Positions 24,691 through 31,042 of a DNA stretch of 31,042 bases are shown in pieces. The DNA comes from an uncultured Methylobacillus sp. GTDB lineage: Bacteria > Pseudomonadota > Gammaproteobacteria > Burkholderiales > Methylophilaceae. The position numbers and the translations under genes are program-made. Each line of letters starts with the position of its first letter. Position 1 is the first letter of the stretch. Under the pieces are notes generated by a model. The model saw only the letters and a program-made list of their open reading frames with translations. It had not been told where the DNA came from and searched no databases. The stretch lies in the NCBI GenBank assembly GCA_946478965.1, contig CAMLDQ010000022.1, positions 1 through 31,042 of the forward strand. Direction: 5' to 3'.

Positions 24691-25299
24691 ATGCGTTATT
24701 TTTTGCTGCTCTGCTCCCTGCTGCTTTCTGTTTCGGTCCATGCGGATGAAGTCCAGAGTTTCAGGAATTTCTTCCAGCACACGACCTCCATGCGTGCGAA
24801 ATTTCACCAGACCGTGGTGGACAATCTGGGGCGTAAGGTGCAGGAGGTTTCCGGCAGCATGCAGTTGCAGCGTCCCGGGCGCTTCCGTTGGGACTACGAT
24901 GCCCCTTATGTGCAGCTCATCGTCGGCGACGGCAAGAAGGTCTGGCTGTTCGATCCTGATCTTAACCAGGTAACAGTGCGCCCGCTGGACAAGATGCTGG
25001 GCTCCAGTCCCGCGGCCTTGCTGGCGGGAAATCAGGATATCGACAAGACCTTCACGTTGCGCGATGCCGGCAAGCAAGGCGATCTGGCTTGGGTTGAGGC
25101 GACACCGAAAGCCAAGGATACCGGCTTCGAGCGCATCATGCTCGGCTTCAAGGGCGGCATGCTGCAGGAGATGGAATTGCGCGACAGCTTCAGTCAGATT
25201 ACGGTGATTGAATTCAGTGGGCAGCAAGTCAATGCCAAGCTGGATGCCAAGGCCTTCGTGTTCAGCCCGCCGCAGGGTGCGGATGTGCTGAGCGAGTAG
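24691..25299 (+). CDS. lolA: Outer membrane lipoprotein carrier protein LolA
   Basis: A 202-residue periplasmic chaperone that carries lipoproteins from the LolCDE complex to LolB at the outer membrane. A Sec signal peptide ends near residue 18 (SVHA before DEVQSF). The mature part has FHQTVVDNLGRKVQEVSGSM, LQRPGRFRWDYDAPYVQLIV and DGKKVWLFDPDLNQVTVRPL, the standard LolA half-barrel. It lies 97 bp after ftsK, and its usual next neighbour rarA is found only 5 kb further on, after three opposing genes. Its stop codon is 6 bp from the convergent glycosyltransferase stop. Confidence 0.96.
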   Translation: MRYFLLLCSLLLSVSVHADEVQSFRNFFQHTTSMRAKFHQTVVDNLGRKVQEVSGSMQLQRPGRFRWDYDAPYVQLIVGDGKKVWLFDPDLNQVTVRPLDKMLGSSPAALLAGNQDIDKTFTLRDAGKQGDLAWVEATPKAKDTGFERIMLGFKGGMLQEMELRDSFSQITVIEFSGQQVNAKLDAKAFVFSPPQGADVLSE

Positions 25300-25305
25300 C
25301 GTGCA

Positions 25306-27507
25306 TCAGCCGGGCGGGACGCGGGCGTGCGCCCGGCCTTGCAGCCACTCATCCCACATGCGAAGATAAGCCTGTTCCAGGTGCCGTACCGTTTTTTCCG
25401 GTTGAAACAAGGCGGCGGATCGGCGTGATTGCCGCAGCTTCTCCCTGAGCGCCGATAACGCATCCGGCTGGCGCGCGAGTCGGAGTGCCAGTGCTTCATA
25501 CTGTTCCAGCGATTCCGTAATCAGTTCGGGCAAGCTCACTGCACACAATAAGCTGGCACCAAGTCTGGATGACCAGTGCGGCCCGCTACAAGTTAATACC
25601 GGCAAACCTTGCCACAGAGCATCGGCGGCAATGGTGTGGGCATTGTGCCAGCGCGTGTCGAGAAAGAGATCGGCAAGCTGCAGGCGAGCGAGATAATGCG
25701 CGTGGTCGCTAACAGGCGCAAAAATGAGTCTTTGGGGATCAACTCCTTGCCGCGTGGCTTCCTGTGCAAGATTCGACTGAGCGATTTCACCCGGCAGTGT
25801 GAGCCATAGGATGCTGTCAGGCACTAACTTGAGGAGCCGCAACCAAAGCGCAAAGATGGTAGGTTCAATTTTGTAGCTGGCATTGAAACAGCAGAACACA
25901 AATCCCTGGGGCGGCAGCCCGACATCGGCGCGACTGAGCGAAGTGGGCGCATTGGGTGTGCCAGTATCGTAAAGGCAATAGGTCTCTGGCAGCACCGCCG
26001 CTTTCTCGGCCAAGTAGGACGCATAGCCCTCTGGGCACACTATCGGATCCACAATGACGAAATCCAGAAATGTTGCACCCGAAGTGCCGGGGTAACCCAG
26101 GTAGTGCGCCTGAACGGGAGCAGGACGCATCGCCGGAATCTCCGGGTTCGAGTCGCGGGTGTAGCCGGCCAGGTCGATCAGAATATCGATGTCGTCCGCA
26201 TGAATGCGCTGAGCGGCCGCGACTGTATCCATTTCCGAGAGGTCGTGCCAGTGGTCGCATGACGCGGCGATTTCCTGCTGGATGCGGTCTCCGGGCGCGC
26301 GCAGCAGTGAGTAGCAATGTACTTCGAAGCGCGCCCGGTCATGCAGCCGGTAGAGCGGTTTGCTGAGATAGCCGACCGGGTGGCTGCGGAAGTCCGGGGA
26401 GAGATAGCCGATGCGCAGGCGGCGATTTTGCCGCTCCATGTTATGCCGGAATGGCGGAATTTCACGAGTTGGAGCGGTTTTTTGCACCCGGGTGGAAATG
26501 TGGCGCATCGCATGCAGCCGCGTTTCCGGCGAAAGCGGCATGGCCAGCAGGGGCTGGGCCAGCCGCTTGTCTTGCAGCGGTGCGCCATGCGGTGTGCCAT
26601 CCTCGATGAAATGTTGCAGCCTGTACAGGAATGCATCCCGGTCACGCCAGTGGCAATCTTCCTGTGCCTTGAGGTTGGCCGCGAGGTAAATGCTGGTCGC
26701 CAGATGGTCGGGCTGCAGAGCACGTTCGAGTTCGGCGGCATCCTGCAGCTCATCGCGATGCGGCAGCAACTCGGACAATATGCCGTGCGAGAGCGTATGC
26801 GCAGCCGCAAGCGCTTCCCGGGCCGGTTCGAATCGGCCCAGGCAGGCGAGAGCGACACCGTACTTCAGCTGCAGACGGGCATGGCGGGGTGAAACGGAGA
26901 GGCCGGTAGCGCAAGTTGCCAAAGCCGTTTCGTACTCGTGCAGCAGAAGCTGGCAGTCGGCCAGGTTGTAGTAAGCGTCGGCAAGGCGTGGGTGCGCGGC
27001 GACGAGCGCATGATTGTTCTCCAGCGCGGCTCTCGGGCGTTGTAATCGGAGCAGCAGCGCGCCCCGGTTGATCATGGCGTTGGCGTGACCCGGGGCCAGC
27101 GCCAAGGCCCGGTCGAAGGCTTGTAGCGCCGGCTCCAGTCGATCGAGCTTTTCCAGCGCGGTGCCGAGATTCGCCGCCGCGGTGGCATCTCCGGGGGCCA
27201 AAGCGCAGGCTTGCTCGCAGGCCGCCAGCATTTCCTGCCAGTGGCCGGTCTCATAAAATATGGCCGCCTTGGCTTGCTGGGCCTGCAAGTGGTCGGGGGC
27301 GATCGAAAGCGCCTGGTTGAATGCATCCAGCGCGTCGCCGTGGCGGCGTTGCATATGGCGCGCCACGCCCAGCAGAAACCAGCCCTGTGCGTTATCGGGA
27401 AAATGCTGCGTGCATTGCAGCGCCTCGGCCTCCGCCGGCACCGCCGCGCCCTGGCTCAACTGGCGAACGATGCACTCAAGCTTGGACTGGAGCTGGGAAA
27501 CGGACAT
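25306..27507 (-). CDS. TPR and family-41 (OGT/SPINDLY-like) glycosyltransferase
   Basis: A 733-residue protein with an N-terminal TPR solenoid (about residues 40-240, with repeats such as GWFLLGVARHMQRRHGDALD, AAANLGTALEKLDRLEPALQ and AMINRGALLLRLQRPRAAL). A linker and a GT41 catalytic region (about 363-715) follow. The latter shows RLRIGYLSPDFRSHPVGYL with the conserved His376, AHYLGYPGTSGATFLDF, FCCFNASYKIEP and DALWQGLPVLTCSG. Family members transfer a sugar, usually GlcNAc or glucose, to Ser/Thr of proteins; in bacteria the targets are often surface proteins or unknown. No signal peptide, so cytoplasmic. It lies 83 bp downstream of the FecR-barrel gene on the same strand, with a hairpin between, and has no clear ribosome binding site. 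Donor and target cannot be told. Confidence 0.88.
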   Translation of the reverse strand: MSVSQLQSKLECIVRQLSQGAAVPAEAEALQCTQHFPDNAQGWFLLGVARHMQRRHGDALDAFNQALSIAPDHLQAQQAKAAIFYETGHWQEMLAACEQACALAPGDATAAANLGTALEKLDRLEPALQAFDRALALAPGHANAMINRGALLLRLQRPRAALENNHALVAAHPRLADAYYNLADCQLLLHEYETALATCATGLSVSPRHARLQLKYGVALACLGRFEPAREALAAAHTLSHGILSELLPHRDELQDAAELERALQPDHLATSIYLAANLKAQEDCHWRDRDAFLYRLQHFIEDGTPHGAPLQDKRLAQPLLAMPLSPETRLHAMRHISTRVQKTAPTREIPPFRHNMERQNRRLRIGYLSPDFRSHPVGYLSKPLYRLHDRARFEVHCYSLLRAPGDRIQQEIAASCDHWHDLSEMDTVAAAQRIHADDIDILIDLAGYTRDSNPEIPAMRPAPVQAHYLGYPGTSGATFLDFVIVDPIVCPEGYASYLAEKAAVLPETYCLYDTGTPNAPTSLSRADVGLPPQGFVFCCFNASYKIEPTIFALWLRLLKLVPDSILWLTLPGEIAQSNLAQEATRQGVDPQRLIFAPVSDHAHYLARLQLADLFLDTRWHNAHTIAADALWQGLPVLTCSGPHWSSRLGASLLCAVSLPELITESLEQYEALALRLARQPDALSALREKLRQSRRSAALFQPEKTVRHLEQAYLRMWDEWLQGRAHARVPPG

Positions 27508-27536
27508 ACGGCGGCATGATACTGGAGTTTAGAAAG

Positions 27537-27559
27537 CCGGCGCGCATACCACGCGCCGG
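27537..27559 (-). terminator. GC-rich hairpin between the FecR-barrel and glycosyltransferase genes
   Basis: Read leftward, CCGGCGCG, loop TGGTATG and CGCGCCGG form a perfect 8-bp stem, followed by CTTTCT. It probably ends most transcripts of the Slam-FecR pair, but the poor T-run would allow read-through into the glycosyltransferase gene. Confidence 0.5.
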
Positions 27560-27590
27560 ATGGCCGGTCCGCTTTTTTGGCGCAGGGATT

Positions 27591-28682
27591 TCAGGGGTGT
27601 AGGCTGGTCTGCTGGTAGGTCGCGCTGCCAGATCCGCCCGAAGTGAAGGTGTAGGTTACGCCGGCCTGTGCTGCGTTGCTGCCGAAGAAGGCCCCGCTGG
27701 CATCAAAAGTGCCGATCGATGAGGCGGCACCGCTGACAGCGAAGCTGCTACCAGATATTGATCCCGACAAGCCGGATACGGAGTTGAAGCCGATATTCAG
27801 GTTGAAGTTGCTGATCGCACCGGTCCCAAAATTGGCGGTGAAGCCGTTCGTACCGAAGGTGGTCTGAGTGGAACTGACCAAGCTGTATTCGCCGATCAGA
27901 TTGTTTGAGACCAGATAGGTCATGGAAGCGGTGGAGGTGGTCACGCATCCGCCTACCAGTTCGCAAGCGATGCCGGCAGCGGTGGTGTCCGTTCCCGCGA
28001 CATAGGTGTATTGGTCGGGCTGGTCGATACGCGCTTCCTGACGAAACAGAACAGGCGTCCCCCAAGCTGGTCCAGCGGCATTCACCAGCGGTTCGTATGG
28101 GGTGTAGTGTGGAGGAGAGGATGCGTCGTCGACTTCTCCCGCCTGTCCCTTGTAGAGCACGATGTCGCCTGCCTTGTTGGCGAGATAGACTGCACCATCG
28201 CCGACCCGGACGATCAGTTTGTCGGTCATCGTGGCCAGGAATTCGGTACCGCGGATACCGATGGTCGCGACCGGCGTGTTGACCAGGTAGGTTTTCTTGT
28301 TGGTGTGGCCGATGGCCCCGGTTACGGCTCGCAGGCCGCCTTTGATCAGGCCGTAGAACCCTTTCTCGGTGCCGTCGGCTTTGCCGGGATAGTTGTAGTC
28401 ATTGACCTTGAATTCCGTCTCAGGCGTGAGAGAAATGAATCCGCCGTCGGTAAAGCGGACCTGGGCGCGTCCATTGCCGGTCTGGATGGTGTCGCCGGTG
28501 CTGATGTCTTCCCCCTTGACCAGCGGCCGGGAGCGGCCATCAGGGCCGACAGCAACCGGGTTGCCAGCGGCGAATTCGACTTTGCCGGCGACGACGGCGA
28601 GTGCCGAGAGCGGATAGCAGGCGGAGAGCACGGCGATCAGCAGGGTACGCGGTTTGAGATTAAAGCTTGAGGCGGTGCGCAT
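27591..28682 (-). CDS. FecR-domain exported protein with TbpB-like C-terminal barrel
   Basis: A 363-residue secreted or surface protein. The start at 28682 follows GAGAGGAAAACAAG, a good ribosome binding site. The signal peptide can end either as a lipoprotein (LSAC, Cys22) or by signal peptidase I after ALA (residue 29). A FecR domain occupies about 31-187, with GDTIQTGNGRAQVRFTDGG and VNTPVATIGIRGTEFLATM. A linker with Cys240 and Cys246 leads to a Gly/Ser-rich beta region (about 255-360) containing FTANFGTGAISNFNLNIGF, SGLSGSISGSSFAVSGA and GAFFGSNAAQAGVTYTF. This closely resembles the handle barrel of TbpB-like proteins (GxFyGpnAxExGGtF). Immediately upstream, 14 bp away, is a Slam-like gene, so this is its likely passenger. 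FecR in iron signalling is a membrane anti-sigma factor, but no TM helix, sigma factor or receptor gene is present here. Confidence 0.78.
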   Translation of the reverse strand: MRTASSFNLKPRTLLIAVLSACYPLSALAVVAGKVEFAAGNPVAVGPDGRSRPLVKGEDISTGDTIQTGNGRAQVRFTDGGFISLTPETEFKVNDYNYPGKADGTEKGFYGLIKGGLRAVTGAIGHTNKKTYLVNTPVATIGIRGTEFLATMTDKLIVRVGDGAVYLANKAGDIVLYKGQAGEVDDASSPPHYTPYEPLVNAAGPAWGTPVLFRQEARIDQPDQYTYVAGTDTTAAGIACELVGGCVTTSTASMTYLVSNNLIGEYSLVSSTQTTFGTNGFTANFGTGAISNFNLNIGFNSVSGLSGSISGSSFAVSGAASSIGTFDASGAFFGSNAAQAGVTYTFTSGGSGSATYQQTSLHP

Positions 28683-28696
28683 CTTGTTTTCCTCTC

Positions 28697-30043
28697 TTAC
28701 CACTCGAAATCGTGGCGGAAGGTGACCGACAGCATCCAGCGGTCATAGTCGGTGATAGGAATATTCGAATCGTTTCTCACATAGCTGAGTTGCGGTTTGA
28801 TCTGCCAGGCAGCAATGGGCAGATAGCGCGCACCGATGGAAAATTCGTATTGCCGATCGCGTTGCGATTCCGTGAAGAATGGTTTGACCCCGCCGTAATT
28901 GCGACTTTCATAATTGGCGGTGGCGAACAACACGGTCTTGGGATTCCATGTGATCTGCCCGCCGGTTCGCACACCGTGCAAATTGTGACCCATGTCCGGC
29001 CGGTTGGAGGCACGCTCATCCTCCTCGCCGATATAGGCATTCATGAAAATCACGGGGGAAAGGTCTCCGCTGAAGGCATGCCCGAATCCTGCGCCGACGA
29101 GGCGGCGATCAGCGTCGCGGATATCGGCGGAGGGATAATGCAAGCGCAGTGCCTGGCCGAACAGCGATATCTGATTGCGGTCGTCCAGATCGTGCTGCCA
29201 CTGCGCGGCCACGCCATAGGCGTGGCGGTAGCGCTCATCGTCCAGGTAGAAATTGCCGTCCTGCACGGCGGCGGTGACGACATCGGGTCCGAGTTTGTGA
29301 CGCAGGCCGAGATTCAGATCCAGCGTGCTGGTCTCGAACATGTTGCTCGACCAGTTGGTGCGTTCGGTGCCGCTGGCGTTGCCGAATACGGACAAGGTCT
29401 TGCTGATGGGGTAGTTGAAGCCGATGCCGCCGCCCAGGGTGAGGAAATTGTCGGATTTCTCCGCCGTGGCGCCGGATAGCGTCACCGGGAGGGGCAGGCC
29501 GCCGAAGTTGACGACCAGGGTTTGCGCACTAGGCGCGCCGTTGATGTTGCTGTCGTGGCCCATGGTCGCTTCGAGATAGGCATTGAAGCGAGTGGCATCG
29601 CCCAGCGCGCGGTCGATGGCCGACATGTAGCGGTTGATGGATTTGATCGCATCTTCCGGCGGATTCTGCTTAAGAATATTCTGGAATTCGATGCGTGCCG
29701 ACTCGTTTTCGCCCAGCATGTAGTGCGCGCGGGCAATGGCGGCACGAGCGCCAGCGTGGTTTGGCTCGACGGCCAACACCCGTTCGAGTGCGAAAATGCC
29801 CAGAACGGCATTGCCGCTATCCACAGCGGAAAGTCCGAGCAAATAATCGAATTCGGGATTGCCGGCGTTTTCGGTTTCATGCGGAGCAAGCAGTTCATAA
29901 GCCTCTTTCGCCTTGCCTGCCTGCAGCAACGTTGCCGCTTGTTCGAGAGAATTTTCCTCAGCGCCGGCAATGCCGGGATTGCACCAGAGGCTGATGGAAA
30001 GAATAACCCCTATTACCCCTATACCCAACCGGGTATGAAACAT
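28697..30043 (-). CDS. Slam-like outer membrane protein (DUF560, TPR plus beta-barrel)
   Basis: A 448-residue outer membrane protein. A Sec signal peptide covers about residues 1-28. TPR-like helices follow (about 30-150: EQAATLLQAGKAKEAYELL, FDYLLGLSAVDSGNAVLGIF, ARAAIARAHYMLGENESARI). From about 155 the protein is alternating beta sequence, opening with the Slam-typical FNAYLEATMGHDSNINGAPS and closing with KPQLSYVRNDSNIPITDYDR and a terminal aromatic residue. Slam proteins (type XI secretion) move lipoproteins or soluble passengers to the cell surface and recognise a TbpB-like passenger barrel. The adjacent downstream gene encodes such a barrel. AGGGGG lies seven bases before the ATG. An alternative is an unrelated TPR-porin, but motif and context favour Slam. 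Confidence 0.75.
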   Translation of the reverse strand: MFHTRLGIGVIGVILSISLWCNPGIAGAEENSLEQAATLLQAGKAKEAYELLAPHETENAGNPEFDYLLGLSAVDSGNAVLGIFALERVLAVEPNHAGARAAIARAHYMLGENESARIEFQNILKQNPPEDAIKSINRYMSAIDRALGDATRFNAYLEATMGHDSNINGAPSAQTLVVNFGGLPLPVTLSGATAEKSDNFLTLGGGIGFNYPISKTLSVFGNASGTERTNWSSNMFETSTLDLNLGLRHKLGPDVVTAAVQDGNFYLDDERYRHAYGVAAQWQHDLDDRNQISLFGQALRLHYPSADIRDADRRLVGAGFGHAFSGDLSPVIFMNAYIGEEDERASNRPDMGHNLHGVRTGGQITWNPKTVLFATANYESRNYGGVKPFFTESQRDRQYEFSIGARYLPIAAWQIKPQLSYVRNDSNIPITDYDRWMLSVTFRHDFEW

Positions 30044-30250
30044 TATTTATCCCCCTGCTTTATTTGCTGGAATGGTGACTGAAACGATATCGCTAGTCAA
30101 TTGCAAAACACCCGGGATGCATAAAAAATGTAAGAAAAAACATGGCACTGCAAAGTGCTTCAGGAATCGAACTCAAGATGGGGCGATAGCGAGTTTGCAA
30201 CTATAATGTCCACTTCATGATTTTTTGGATAATTCCGGATTTCCCGAATA

Positions 30251-31042
30251 ATGGCCGACCTTTTTACGGATAACGAACCGCATGCTCCCTTGGCTGAGCG
30301 TTTGCGTCCCAAGACGCTGGATGAGGTCGTGGGGCAAAGCCATCTGCTTGGGGTGGGCAAGCCGTTGCGATTGGCTTTTACGTCCGGAAAATTGCCTTCG
30401 ATGATCCTGTGGGGGCCGCCTGGCGTGGGCAAGACGACTCTGGCGCGTCTGATTGCCACGACTGCCGACGCGGAATTCATCCCGCTTTCCGCCGTGCTTT
30501 CCGGCGTCAAGGACATCCGTGAGGCGGTGGAGCGCGCGCAGCACACGCTGCAGCAATCTGGCCGTCGTACTATCCTGTTTGTCGATGAAGTGCATCGCTT
30601 CAACAAGTCGCAGCAGGATGCTTTTTTACCTTATGTAGAAAGCGGGCTGTTCACATTTATTGGCGCGACAACCGAGAATCCCTCATTCGAGGTGAACAGC
30701 GCATTGCTGTCGCGGGCACAGGTCTTCGTGCTGCAGGCACTGAGCGAGCCGGAACTGGGTGTACTGTTCGACCGCGCCTTGCAGTTGGAATCGGGCGGGC
30801 TCGCCGTGATGCCGGAAGTACGCGAACAGGTGCTGGGCTACGCCGACGGCGACGCGCGGCGCTTGCTTAACTTTCTCGAGCAGCTGTTCCATGCCGCGCA
30901 CGCGGCGCAGGTCAACGATATCGACGAAGCGTTCCTCAACAGTACGCTGGCCTCCAAGCTGCGTCGCTTCGACAAGGGCGGCGAAGCGTTCTACGACCAG
31001 ATTTCGGCGTTACACAAATCGGTGCGCGGTTCCAGTCCGGAT
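30251..31042 (+). CDS. rarA: Replication-associated recombination protein RarA, C-terminus cut by window edge
   Basis: The first 264 residues of a clamp-loader-like AAA+ ATPase (RarA/MgsA, homologue of Werner-interacting WRNIP1) acting at stalled replication forks. PLAERLRPKTLDEVVGQSHL near the start, Walker A GPPGVGKTT at 55-63, Walker B RTILFVDEVHRFNKSQQDAF, sensor 1 IGATTENPSFEVNSALLSRA and sensor 2 YADGDARRLLNFLE are present. The frame is open to the window edge. The ATG at 30251 lacks a strong ribosome binding site (only GGATTTCCC upstream). In relatives it directly follows lolA; here it is separated by about 4.95 kb of opposing genes. Confidence 0.95.
   Translation, partial: MADLFTDNEPHAPLAERLRPKTLDEVVGQSHLLGVGKPLRLAFTSGKLPSMILWGPPGVGKTTLARLIATTADAEFIPLSAVLSGVKDIREAVERAQHTLQQSGRRTILFVDEVHRFNKSQQDAFLPYVESGLFTFIGATTENPSFEVNSALLSRAQVFVLQALSEPELGVLFDRALQLESGGLAVMPEVREQVLGYADGDARRLLNFLEQLFHAAHAAQVNDIDEAFLNSTLASKLRRFDKGGEAFYDQISALHKSVRGSSPD

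Noticed and set aside
30145..30158. Small GCACT/AGTGC hairpin with leftward T-run upstream of the Slam-like gene
   Set aside because: No leftward gene ends here and the stem is only five base pairs; probably chance.

Overview
The window reads as chromosomal DNA of a betaproteobacterium. The trxB / ftsK / lolA / rarA neighbourhood, the fused-order ispD-ispF pair, a short FtsK, an OxyR with the two standard peroxide-sensing cysteines and an AmmeMemoRadiSam operon all fit that class. A flavocytochrome-c-type sulfide dehydrogenase flavoprotein and an NnrS-like membrane protein hint at a sulfur- or metal-oxidising, nitrogen-oxide-exposed lineage such as Nitrosomonadales. That placement is inference from gene content; no rRNA or tRNA gene is visible.

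Layout. (1) 1-7575: a divergent multidrug-efflux locus. A DHA2-type MFS pump (cut by the window edge) and a NodT-type outer membrane channel run leftward; a TetR repressor, an RND adaptor lipoprotein and an RND pump run rightward. Two matching 24-bp operator-like sites overlap both predicted promoters. (2) 7576-11121: a 345-bp gap holding two hairpins, a Tat-exported FccB-like flavoprotein without a visible cytochrome partner, a small ankyrin protein and an NnrS-like protein. (3) 11123-12993: glutathione peroxidase, a host-attachment-family protein and protein-isoaspartate methyltransferase. (4) 13004-15443: leftward AmmeMemoRadiSam operon (Memo, AMMECR1, radical SAM), with a hairpin that would cover the ribosome binding site of its first gene. 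(5) 15523-18959: ispD-ispF of the MEP isoprenoid pathway and a membrane-anchored PAS-GGDEF-EAL protein. (6) 19038-22224: smr, trxB, dps and oxyR, all leftward, a likely peroxide/thiol stress neighbourhood. (7) 22296-31042: ftsK, lolA and rarA (cut by the edge) on the plus strand. Between lolA and rarA sit three leftward genes: a TPR / family-41 glycosyltransferase, a FecR-domain protein with a TbpB-like C-terminal barrel, and a Slam-like (DUF560) outer membrane protein.

The most interesting unit is 27591-30043. A Slam-like outer membrane translocon is followed 14 bp later by a FecR-domain protein whose last ~100 residues look like the eight-stranded handle barrel recognised in Slam (type XI secretion) passengers. 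This suggests an exporter-substrate pair with an unusual passenger head, possibly with a glycosyltransferase as a third member. The rest is mostly ordinary housekeeping with several notable cis-acting RNA and DNA structures.
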